From: a virus
Strand: one strand, 5' to 3'
Length of the DNA stretch: 64,000 nucleotides
Virus record (IMG/VR): IMGVR_UViG_3300050343_000214
Location: 1-64,000 of that record
Part shown: positions 27,740 to 35,247 of the stretch, in pieces
How the letters are laid out: every line of letters begins with the position of its first letter
Position numbering within the stretch: position 1 is the first letter of the stretch
Program-made: the position numbers and the translations under genes
Notes under the pieces: generated by a model
What the model was told of the DNA's origin: nothing
The model's database searches: none
What the model saw: only the letters and a program-made list of their open reading frames with translations

Positions 27740-29962
27740 ATGTTTCCAGAACGTTTTGATAAAATAATACAGTTTTTGCCTAATGGTCAATCTGTGACTT
27801 ACGTTAAGGGCGCTGGTCTTCAGGGAATTACTTACTTGAGGAACGGAGAAACGTATGTCTTTATTAGTGCTAATGATGATGACCACATTGTTTGTGATGG
27901 GGTTGTGGCTACAACGACGACTACTACTACGTCAACTACGACCACAACAACTACAACTACAACTACAACAGCCGCTCCTACCACTTCACTTTCTTTCAGA
28001 AATATTGTAGGCGATAACGGTTGCAATGGTTCGCTTAGTGAATTTCCTAAATGTATTCCTTGTTCACCCACAAGCATTAGCCATGTTGTTAAAACTAAAG
28101 AAGAAGATGGCGTTATTACATTTAAAGTCTCTGTCGGCGTAACTAATCCTAATACTAGTCAACTTCAGTATATATGGGAGTATAAATCCTATACCACAGA
28201 ATGTTCCAGTGGTGATTGGACCCGCTTTGGCACTTCAAATTCCAGCGCCAATCAATACGGAGTTACGTCTGTACCCACTGTAGACTTTAATTATGACTGT
28301 ATTATTGGTCAGTCCTTGAGGATAGAAGTAAGATGTACTGCTCTTATGGGTTGGGAAAACACTCGTACCATTTCAAATAGTTACTATTACAAATGCGATA
28401 ACGAGCTAGATACATCTGAACTTGTTAATAAGTTTGATTTATTAATTAGTACACCAGAAAACGCATCAGAATCTTTCCCCACAGGCTTTACGACAATTAG
28501 TAGAGGTTTTGTGTTAAGCGATAGTAAGGAATACGACTATGATACTGAACAATGTGAATATGATGACTATGTTGAAGGCGGTTATTTACTCTTAAACCAA
28601 CCATCTGACATGTTAGGAGATCGTAATCTTCTTCAATTACCGTTTTCTGAATCAACTAAAGAAGCTATAAAACAAATAGGTCAAGTCGAATGGCTTATAA
28701 GAAGACCCACCGATACGCCTCTTGCAAGTGATAGCGCATCTACTCTAAAAACATTACCAAACAACCAGAGATCGTTCCAAACCTTATCGTCTACTACAGC
28801 GCTCAATAATGATAACGATCCGACTACTTTAAATTTGGCATCTATTAATTTTCCTAGTTTGTATACAGGTTATTACGAAATAGTGGCTAAAGTTCGACTT
28901 GGCACTGAAACGTGCTACTCCAAAATTGTTCCAGTTTTTCTCAATAATTATCTCAGTTCACGGATAAGTATGTATGACACAAGCCGTCCTGATTTAATTT
29001 CTTTAGGTTATCACGGTCATCAAAAACATTGCGCTTACACGGGGAATTATCCTACTGTCGGCGCGCCTAGTATAACAGCAGACGTTGCTATTATTAATGG
29101 TACGGCACCCAGCGCTGGTTTGCCAAGTAGTGATACACAAAATGTTTATGTAGCATCAAGAATAGGAGACAGGAGTTATGGCGCTTTGGAGCATCTATTT
29201 CCTATAAGCTCAGTTTATGTTGACGGAAATTATGTTACGAGAAAAAATTTGAAAGTTGTGTATAACCAAAAAAATAATTCTTTGTCGTATAATAATTCGT
29301 ATTTTATACATGAGGTGTCGGATTCGGAAAATACGAATGTGCTTGCATCTGTTCAGTCGTTAGTAACTTCAGTCTGGGGATTTTATGATCCTCAAAATCC
29401 TATCTGTGCGTTTGGAAGATATTACCCTCACCCTACGATAAGACCTTGGAATTATGGTGTTTTAGCTCCACTTAAACGTGGCTCTTACTATAGTTCCAGC
29501 GGGTACGGTTCTTATCCGGCACAGATATCTGACTTAACTGGTGGTAACACCTTAAAAATAAATTTAAGAACAGCGTTCACTTACAATGACGACGATAAAC
29601 CAGAAGCTCACGATTTAGTTGTTGTTCCACACATGCAGTATAGTAATGATGGGGGTGGTACTTGGAGAAATGCCGGGGGTCTGCAATCGGTTGTCAAGAA
29701 AAACAATAAATTTTGGCAGGCAACTTTTCGTAATCCTTATTCTTATGGTGCTAGTTATTGGGATATTTTTGGATGGCGTAGTGGCACTCTGATCCGTTAC
29801 ACCCCCGTAGGTTATGCAGGAGTTCTCGGAGGATCTTATGATAAAGATATATACAACGCTGGTGGCTATCCGGGTCTTGCGATTAGGCAGTTAACAGATC
29901 CATCTATTCCTATTAATTCTAGGGTTCATTCTGTATTTTCACAGCCATTTTCTTTACCATAG
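27740..29962 (+). CDS. Fibre-block protein: truncated wedge module, poly-Thr linker, beta domains
   Basis: The 740-residue frame is in phase with the upstream RCC1 gene, separated by TAA-AAT. It has no visible ribosome binding site, so translation may depend on re-initiation or stop readthrough. Residues 5-52 (DKIIQFLPNGQSVTYVKGAG...LRNGETYVFISA) are the shared module lacking its first strands. Residues 58-77 are nearly pure threonine. The rest is beta-rich, with Cys pairs at about 95-110 (GCNGS, KCIPCSP), an Ig-like stretch at 115-220 (QYIWEYKSY... LRIEVRCTAL) and a long C-terminal region ending near VFSQPFSLP. Functional assignment beyond a virion fibre component is not possible. Confidence 0.58.
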   Translation: MFPERFDKIIQFLPNGQSVTYVKGAGLQGITYLRNGETYVFISANDDDHIVCDGVVATTTTTTTSTTTTTTTTTTTTAAPTTSLSFRNIVGDNGCNGSLSEFPKCIPCSPTSISHVVKTKEEDGVITFKVSVGVTNPNTSQLQYIWEYKSYTTECSSGDWTRFGTSNSSANQYGVTSVPTVDFNYDCIIGQSLRIEVRCTALMGWENTRTISNSYYYKCDNELDTSELVNKFDLLISTPENASESFPTGFTTISRGFVLSDSKEYDYDTEQCEYDDYVEGGYLLLNQPSDMLGDRNLLQLPFSESTKEAIKQIGQVEWLIRRPTDTPLASDSASTLKTLPNNQRSFQTLSSTTALNNDNDPTTLNLASINFPSLYTGYYEIVAKVRLGTETCYSKIVPVFLNNYLSSRISMYDTSRPDLISLGYHGHQKHCAYTGNYPTVGAPSITADVAIINGTAPSAGLPSSDTQNVYVASRIGDRSYGALEHLFPISSVYVDGNYVTRKNLKVVYNQKNNSLSYNNSYFIHEVSDSENTNVLASVQSLVTSVWGFYDPQNPICAFGRYYPHPTIRPWNYGVLAPLKRGSYYSSSGYGSYPAQISDLTGGNTLKINLRTAFTYNDDDKPEAHDLVVVPHMQYSNDGGGTWRNAGGLQSVVKKNNKFWQATFRNPYSYGASYWDIFGWRSGTLIRYTPVGYAGVLGGSYDKDIYNAGGYPGLAIRQLTDPSIPINSRVHSVFSQPFSLP
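27911..27970 (+). repeat. Poly-threonine linker (20 codons)
   Basis: Twenty consecutive codons are Thr except one Ser, with ACA, ACG, ACT and ACC mixed. It is followed by AAPTTS. It is the longest of the Thr linkers in the window. Confidence 0.85.
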
Positions 29963-29970
29963 GTAATCAC

Positions 29971-30456
29971 ATGCCAATTAATGTACCAGAATCTGTTTTC
30001 GATAAATACTTTGATGTTATAGACTCCACGTTTAATATATTTGGAGTTACGTGTCAACTTGTGTCTATAGAAAAAAGAGAAATCGTTACCCCTCACAATC
30101 CAAACAATAATATTCCTGATAGAAATACAATCAATAATCGCAAAAGAGGTGGTGGTGAGTATGACATTGGCAATAAAACTATCAGGGAAGTTGAAACACT
30201 AACCGATATAAAATTAAAAGTGTATTGGGATGCTCGAAAATTTATAGGAATTACTGATCTACTTAAAATCCCAGATGGTTCTATCCAGACGATTGGATTT
30301 ATGTCAGATGTAGAAGCTGTCATGAAAGCAAAACAACTCATAGTACATAAAGATATTAAAGATAAGAAAGAGCTAAGGTTTGAAAGAGTCGGTGAATACA
30401 TACCCATCGGCCTAAAGCAAGATAGATATTTCGCATGTTTCTGGAAAAGAGTATGA
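29971..30456 (+). CDS. Putative neck / head-closure protein
   Basis: The 161-residue protein starts MPINVPESVFDKYFDVIDSTF and contains TCQLVSIEKREIVTP, DIKLKVYWDARKFIGI and a C-terminal basic, aromatic segment (GLKQDRYFACFWKRV). Size, charge and place at the head of the neck/tail cluster fit a head-closure or tail-completion protein, and I recall similar small proteins in marine phage structural modules. The end overlaps the next start (ATGA at 30453-30456), a sign of coupled expression with the following two genes. Confidence 0.5.
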   Translation: MPINVPESVFDKYFDVIDSTFNIFGVTCQLVSIEKREIVTPHNPNNNIPDRNTINNRKRGGGEYDIGNKTIREVETLTDIKLKVYWDARKFIGITDLLKIPDGSIQTIGFMSDVEAVMKAKQLIVHKDIKDKKELRFERVGEYIPIGLKQDRYFACFWKRV

Positions 30457-31085
30457 TTACTTTAAAATTATTAGACTCAAATTCTGAGATCGCTAGTAAA
30501 ATCAATGGAGCTATAGCTCCAGAGATAAATGCTAGAATTTCTAAAAACATAGATAATATTAAATACGAAATGCAAAGCTTGATAGATGGATGGATACTAT
30601 CACAGCCAGAAATTAAATCTATACAAAGCGCAAACCCTATATCGTTAGCTGGTCAATTTGGCATTCGCCCTAATTCTGTTCCGTCTGTAGTGTCTGGAAT
30701 TGTGGGCGCGGTTAAGTCAGCTGTGTTTATACAGTTCAAGCCGTTTGATAGTAAGCTTTCCGGCGGGTTTAGTATTAATTTCCAACCTATTGATTTTTCA
30801 AATTTACTATCGCTACCGGAAGGCCATGTGTTCTACGAAAAAGGAGACTTACACTGGATGAACTGGCTGCTGACTATGGGTTCTACTATCATTGTTGCTA
30901 ATTATAGTTATTCACCGTCGATGGGTTCTGGTAGATCTGGCTTAGGTGTAATGTCTATAGGTCGTTCTTTTCGTGTTCCTCCCGCATTCAGTGGTACTAT
31001 AGATAATAATTTTGTTACTAGAGCGCTGAATGGACAATCTCAACAAGATCAAATTACTAAGGTCATAGAGAAAGCATTAAGTTAA
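30453..31085 (+). CDS. Putative tail-completion / neck protein
   Basis: I choose the ATG at 30453 (protein MITLKLLDSNSEIASKI..., about 210 residues) over one 18 bases upstream, because it makes an ATGA overlap with the preceding stop and has GGAAAAGAG just upstream. The N-terminal 60 residues are helical. The middle includes LAGQFGIRPNSVPSVVSGIV, FKPFDSKLSGGFSINFQP and LHWMNWLLTMGSTIIVANY, then GSGRSGLGVMS. The pattern is conserved in my memory of environmental phages without a defined function. Context between head-closure and tail-tube genes suggests a gp10-like tail-completion role. Confidence 0.48.
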   Translation: MITLKLLDSNSEIASKINGAIAPEINARISKNIDNIKYEMQSLIDGWILSQPEIKSIQSANPISLAGQFGIRPNSVPSVVSGIVGAVKSAVFIQFKPFDSKLSGGFSINFQPIDFSNLLSLPEGHVFYEKGDLHWMNWLLTMGSTIIVANYSYSPSMGSGRSGLGVMSIGRSFRVPPAFSGTIDNNFVTRALNGQSQQDQITKVIEKALS

Positions 31086-32023
31086 TGGCTTACTTAAATA
31101 ATATAAATAACGTATTTGATAGTACTCATTATAATGAGATACAGGATAATCTAGTAGAATGGCTAGATTGGGGATTGCTAGAAAAGGGCAACTATTTTAA
31201 TTCTACTCTGGGCGAGCTGTCACCTCAGAACACAGACTATAGTTTATTGCAAATATCTAACAATTCTAACTTTTCCGCTGGTCAAGCATGGGATGGCTTT
31301 AGGCCAAACTGGGTCTGGCAGAGCGGTGTCCCATACAGTCCTGACCCTATCATAGAGTCTGGAAACACATCTAAGCCCGGAGTATCTGGTGTTTACGTAG
31401 ATGATACATTCTATCCTACGGACACAGCTGGATCTTACGCTCATCATATAGACTATCATAATGGCAGGGTCGTTTTTGACTCTCCCATACCCACTGGCTC
31501 AAAAGTCCAAGTGGAACATAGTTATAAGTATATTAATATAATATATGCTAATTCTCTCCCTTGGATTAGGGAGGTCAGCTATGACAGTTTGATTAATGGA
31601 AGAGACCCCGTAATGCCCCCTGAAATGACCATAAAACTGCCCTGTATAGCCATTGAGCTTTCTAGGCGAAGTATGGAGCCATTTTCTCTAGGTGGAGGAC
31701 AGAGGATCAATACGGATGTTTTATTCCACTGCGTGGCTGAAGATTCTTACACTAGAAATCAGATGTTGGATATGATTTCCTACCAGAATGATAAGCCTAT
31801 ACAGCTTTTCAACACTAATGATGTTATAGATAATGACGCATTACCTATAGATTATTACGGAACTCCAACGGCTAATGCTCTTAGATATCCTGATTTGATA
31901 ACCACATATCCTCTGTGTACCATGTTTCTCAGAAACATGACTGTACAGAGTGTTAATACCATCAATTCCAACATTCATATGGGCATTGTGAGGGCTACTA
32001 CGGAGATCTACGACTTACCTTAA
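31085..32023 (+). CDS. Virion protein of the neck/tail module (tail-terminator position)
   Basis: The ATG shares one base with the upstream stop (TAATG). This 312-residue protein has an N-terminal segment with conserved aromatics (EWLDWGLLEKGNYFN, PNWVWQSGVPY). It then has a beta-rich core (VKLPCIAIELSRRSMEP near SLGGGQRINTDVLFHCV) and a C-terminus with MFLRNMTVQSVNTINS. The GGGQRINTDVLFH stretch and the 'DMISYQ...IQLFN' segment resemble tail-associated proteins of marine phages as I remember them. It directly precedes the tail tube gene, where a tail terminator or minor tail protein is expected. No sheath-like features are seen. Confidence 0.45.
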   Translation: MAYLNNINNVFDSTHYNEIQDNLVEWLDWGLLEKGNYFNSTLGELSPQNTDYSLLQISNNSNFSAGQAWDGFRPNWVWQSGVPYSPDPIIESGNTSKPGVSGVYVDDTFYPTDTAGSYAHHIDYHNGRVVFDSPIPTGSKVQVEHSYKYINIIYANSLPWIREVSYDSLINGRDPVMPPEMTIKLPCIAIELSRRSMEPFSLGGGQRINTDVLFHCVAEDSYTRNQMLDMISYQNDKPIQLFNTNDVIDNDALPIDYYGTPTANALRYPDLITTYPLCTMFLRNMTVQSVNTINSNIHMGIVRATTEIYDLP

Positions 32024-32134
32024 AACTACTCAAAATCGTTAAAAATGTGTAATTAATTCTAGAGACTAACATGTTCTGGAGTGTTACACGCTCAATCCAC
32101 TACCAGATAATAATATTCATAGGGAGAAACCAAT

Positions 32135-33208
32135 ATGGCTAATAAACGTATTTTTTATGCACTCCAGCAAGTGTTAATAGGCGACGGAGAAGCGAGTGAA
32201 ACATCAACCGCGCTAAAGGGTGTACAAAGTGTTGGAATGAGTTCCACCACAAATGTAGAGAGTTTTAGTGCTTTTGGTGGCATTGAGGCAACTACAATTC
32301 TGCAAGACCTAGATCTTGAAATAACTATTGAGAATGGTCTTGGTAGCGATTGGACGAACGCCCTTGGAGCTGCTGGCTATAGCTCGTTCAATAGTGCGTT
32401 TTTTGACACGAAAAGAACGATTACTTTAGAATATCTTACAGATAGTGGCACTCCGAACGTGACTAAATTAATCACACTGGAAGCTATTTTGACTTCATAC
32501 AGTGTTCAGATGGGTCTTGATGGTGCAGCTACAGAATCTATTACTTTCCAAAATGCTGGCACCTCAGTCTTTACTGCGGGTTCTGACGGTACAGCGCTGT
32601 CAGCTCAAGCAGGCAAAAAACTTTGTAATGTAATTACTCGACCTAACTTTACTAATTTTACATATACTGAATACCCGGAATGCTGTGAAGCAACCACTAT
32701 AGCCCCCGCAACCTATAGTAAAGTTCAATCATTTAGTGCCAATTTTGATGTTGGAAGCGAAAAGGTTTCAGCTCTTGGGCAGTCTATGCCATTTGGCAAA
32801 TTTGCTACCTTCCCAGCTGAAATTTCGGCAGAAGTAGAATACCATCTTGATCCAACTGGTGGTATTGGTACTCTTAATTCTGGAACTATTACTGGCAATA
32901 GCTTGGATGATGTGTGTTATGATGTAGAAATTGCTATGCCCGGAAATACATATGCGATGGATAAAATGAGGCTCGCAGGAGCTAGCCGAAGCGGAGGTGA
33001 TGTTGGCGGTGGAAACGTAACTATTTCAGAAAGTTATACTGGATTTAATACGTTTAGCCTACTACTGGCCCTTCTTAATTGTTACATGAGGACTGACGAA
33101 GAGGAACACTGGATACAGTCTATTAGAGTTGGCACTATTAAGTATGAAAATATTTCAATAGTGCCAGCTACTATAGATCAAGTGTCTGACGCTGCTAGAT
33201 GTCTATAG
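32135..33208 (+). CDS. Major tail tube protein, internally duplicated
   Basis: The 357-residue protein has GGGAGAAA before its ATG and lies shortly upstream of the tape measure, the normal tube position. Its N-terminal half contains LKGVQSVGMSSTTNVESFSA and ILQDLDLEITIENG. The C-terminal half repeats the same layout (YSKVQSFSANFDVGSEKVSALG, then FPAEISAEVEYHLD). The two halves are joined near residue 187 by a short cysteine and Thr/Ala/Pro linker (ECCEATTIAPATYS). Tandem tube domains are known in some long-tailed phages. A role as the main tail tube subunit is the best reading; a minor tail protein is the alternative. It ends at a TAG that overlaps a likely start of the next gene at 33199. 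Confidence 0.62.
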   Translation: MANKRIFYALQQVLIGDGEASETSTALKGVQSVGMSSTTNVESFSAFGGIEATTILQDLDLEITIENGLGSDWTNALGAAGYSSFNSAFFDTKRTITLEYLTDSGTPNVTKLITLEAILTSYSVQMGLDGAATESITFQNAGTSVFTAGSDGTALSAQAGKKLCNVITRPNFTNFTYTEYPECCEATTIAPATYSKVQSFSANFDVGSEKVSALGQSMPFGKFATFPAEISAEVEYHLDPTGGIGTLNSGTITGNSLDDVCYDVEIAMPGNTYAMDKMRLAGASRSGGDVGGGNVTISESYTGFNTFSLLLALLNCYMRTDEEEHWIQSIRVGTIKYENISIVPATIDQVSDAARCL

Positions 33209-33717
33209 GACGATCTTACGATGAGTCTCTAAATAGTGGTATCATGACAGACTCAGGATTGGAACATTGGATGATAGAAAATTCTTTATTGCCGAAGTCG
33301 TTTCATACTTCTAGAGAAAATTTGAATAAATCTATAGACAATCTTAAAAAAAGATCTGTTCCGAAATAGGGCTAGCAAGTCTGCAATTAAAAAGATCCGT
33401 AGCGCAGATCTTACAAACACTCGCGCCAAGTTAAAAGATTGTACTTGCTCAAAAAATCCCACATGTCTCACAATACTTGTGAATTTATAGCGCAAACTGA
33501 AAAGTTAGTCTCTTTACTACACGCTACAACTTTCAAAAATAACAAGCCTTATAAGCCAGCTAATATGAATGTTGTCATTGAAATATGGCAAGAGTCTTTA
33601 GCTTCTGAATCCTTTGATCAGATCTTTAGTCTAGATGTGATACTTGGAGGTCTATTTGGGCTAACAAGGGGTTTGGCTTTAAGTTGTTTAAAAAAAATAA
33701 CCCAGATGATGATTTAA
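33199..33717 (+). CDS. Tail chaperone-position gene, N-terminal part (frameshifted)
   Basis: An ATG at 33199, inside the end of the tube gene, opens MSIGRSYDESLNSGIMTD... and a helical N-terminus. The frame breaks after NLKK in a run of seven A (33346-33352). With six A it continues DLFRNRASKSAIKKIRSADL to CTCSKNPTC, and a missing base near 33465 would return it to NTCEFIAQTEKLVSLLHATT...WQESLASESFDQIFSLDVILGGLFG. The piece 33439-33717 alone is 92 residues. With another single-base loss near 33660 it would flow into the next segment (GANKGFGFKLFKK). I read the three pieces as one protein of about 276 residues lying between tail tube and tape measure. Confidence 0.5.
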
Positions 33718-34028
33718 CTATCAATCAAAGAAACTTAATCACATGGTCCAGAGTGTACGACAATATACAAGAGTCAATAGATTGTCCATCAGACGCAGCG
33801 ATTGCTAACCATGACATGCTTGATGGGTGGTTTTTAATTCAACAAGCTAAGAGGGAAAAAGAAAGAATGGAGCAAGAGGCAGAAGCACTAACTGGCGATA
33901 GAGGTAAGTCTGCAAATGCTCAACATGTCTTCGTTCCTCAAGGCGCAGACAACATAGATATTAATATTTTAAATGAGGGCCACGAATCTAAGCCTATACA
34001 TAATATAATTGAGGATCATAATAAATGA
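33684..34028 (+). CDS. Tail chaperone-position gene, C-terminal part
   Basis: The frame begins without a normal start (a TTG is the first candidate) and reads LFKKNNPDDDLTINQRNLITW, then SRVYDNIQESIDCPSDAAI and a Lys/Glu-rich helix (IQQAKREKERMEQEAEAL), ending IIEDHNK. The upstream overlap contains T TTA AAA A at 33687, a possible -1 slippery site in the right phase. However, the same result follows from one lost G upstream. Tail assembly chaperones bound to the tape measure are made by such frameshifts in many phages, so both readings fit the location. The next gene starts at 34025 within this stop (ATGA). Confidence 0.5.
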   Translation: MFKKNNPDDDLTINQRNLITWSRVYDNIQESIDCPSDAAIANHDMLDGWFLIQQAKREKERMEQEAEALTGDRGKSANAQHVFVPQGADNIDINILNEGHESKPIHNIIEDHNK

Positions 34029-34357
34029 ACAACTATAATAATAGAAGGAAAGAAATTCACGATGCTAAGTCTTATAATAGGCTTTCTAGAAACATGAAAA
34101 AGAAAATACAAACAACTATGATTGGCGCTCTTAGCAGTGTTGAGAAACATTTTAGTTTTTTATGGGAGCAAGAAAATATTTCTGAAGAACAAAGGGAGTC
34201 ATTAAAAAGAATATATGACGATCTTAGATCTGAAATATTAGACAAAGGAAATCATCAACTAAGGAATGTTGATGCTGAATTGTCAGACTATACTATATCA
34301 TTACACCCAAACGTTCATGATATAAATTTTTTCGTAGATAACAAAGAGGAGAATTAA
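34025..34357 (+). CDS. Small helical protein of the tail chaperone region, function unknown
   Basis: The 110-residue protein overlaps the previous stop by four bases and its own stop abuts the next ATG. It is basic and helical in the first half (RRKEIHDAKSYNRLSRNMKKKIQ), with MIGALSSVEKHFSFLWEQ and EQRESLKRIYDDLRSEILDKG in the middle. Tight coupling to both neighbours suggests a tail assembly factor. I recognise no family. Confidence 0.5.
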   Translation: MNNYNNRRKEIHDAKSYNRLSRNMKKKIQTTMIGALSSVEKHFSFLWEQENISEEQRESLKRIYDDLRSEILDKGNHQLRNVDAELSDYTISLHPNVHDINFFVDNKEEN

Positions 34358-35230
34358 ATGAAAAAGGAACCTAAAAGGATACCAATTGAAGCTAAAGACG
34401 ACGATGATAACGTAGTCAAGGGTTACATTAGAAAGCCCGGAAGTAGCGTACTCGCTAGGGCGCAGAGGGTTCATGCTAAAGTGTGGACTGATTGCGTTAG
34501 GGATAAAATAATGACTAAGCAAGAGCTTCAAAACTTTATGTATGAAAATAATGTGTGGAATGCTGAAAAAGATCTTAAACAGCTCACCTTGAGTAATGAT
34601 ATCCAGCAGCTAGAGAAAAAACTGTATGTTGGTAATAAAGGGCAAAAGACGATGAAGGCGTCAGAGGCCAAACAAATTGCTATAGACATGCGAATTGCCA
34701 GAGCTAAACTGCGAGATTTGATTGCGGAGAAAATGGCCTTAGAGCAGAACACTGCTGAAGCCTTGGCAGATAATGCTAAATTTGACGTTTTAGTAGCAGG
34801 CTGCACATTCGACGAAAATGATAATCGTGTGTATAATAGTGTAGATGAATATTCCGAAAATGCTGATACTGGGTTTGCTTTTGCGGCAGCTACAGCTATG
34901 GCTGAATTGTTATATTCATTAGACAAAGACTTCGAGAAAACCTTGCCAGAAAACAAGTTCCTCTCTGATCAGGGGTATGTTAATGACGAGTTATCTCTAG
35001 TCAACAAAGACGGTGAAACCGTAGATACCGAGGGTAGAAGGATAAACGAATTTGGCTATTATGTTAATGACGCAGGAAAGAGGACAGATATCGAAGGTAA
35101 TCTATTGGATGAAGATGGTAATTATATCCCTTCAATACAATACGTAGAAGACGAAGAAGTGCCTAAAAAGAAGGTTGCTAAAAAGAAAGCAACTGCTAAG
35201 AAAAAGGCGGCTACTTCGTCCGATAGTTAA
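34358..35230 (+). CDS. Putative tail assembly protein upstream of the tape measure
   Basis: The 290-residue protein follows AGAGGAGA closely and ends shortly before the tape measure start. Its N-terminal 200 residues are mostly helix (KQLTLSNDIQQLEKKLYVGN, EAKQIAIDMRIARAKLRDL, AFAAATAMAELLYSLDKDF). Residues 205-265 are polar with repeated 'DGE/EGR/NEFGYYVND' turns, and the last 20 are Lys/Ala-rich (KKKVAKKKATAKKKA). The place, helical content and basic tail would suit a chaperone for the tape measure, but there is no recognisable chaperone fold. Confidence 0.45.
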   Translation: MKKEPKRIPIEAKDDDDNVVKGYIRKPGSSVLARAQRVHAKVWTDCVRDKIMTKQELQNFMYENNVWNAEKDLKQLTLSNDIQQLEKKLYVGNKGQKTMKASEAKQIAIDMRIARAKLRDLIAEKMALEQNTAEALADNAKFDVLVAGCTFDENDNRVYNSVDEYSENADTGFAFAAATAMAELLYSLDKDFEKTLPENKFLSDQGYVNDELSLVNKDGETVDTEGRRINEFGYYVNDAGKRTDIEGNLLDEDGNYIPSIQYVEDEEVPKKKVAKKKATAKKKAATSSDS

Positions 35231-35247
35231 TAGCCAAGGACGTTATC

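Noticed and set aside
31085-32023. Tail sheath protein
   Set aside because: Too short, and its motifs fit a neck/terminator-type protein. No other sheath candidate lies beside the tube gene.
32024-32134. Possible terminator or regulatory hairpin before the tail tube gene
   Set aside because: Only a 6-base-pair stem with one wobble (32079-32093) and no T-run. GTGTAATTA nearby is a poor match to the candidate promoter.
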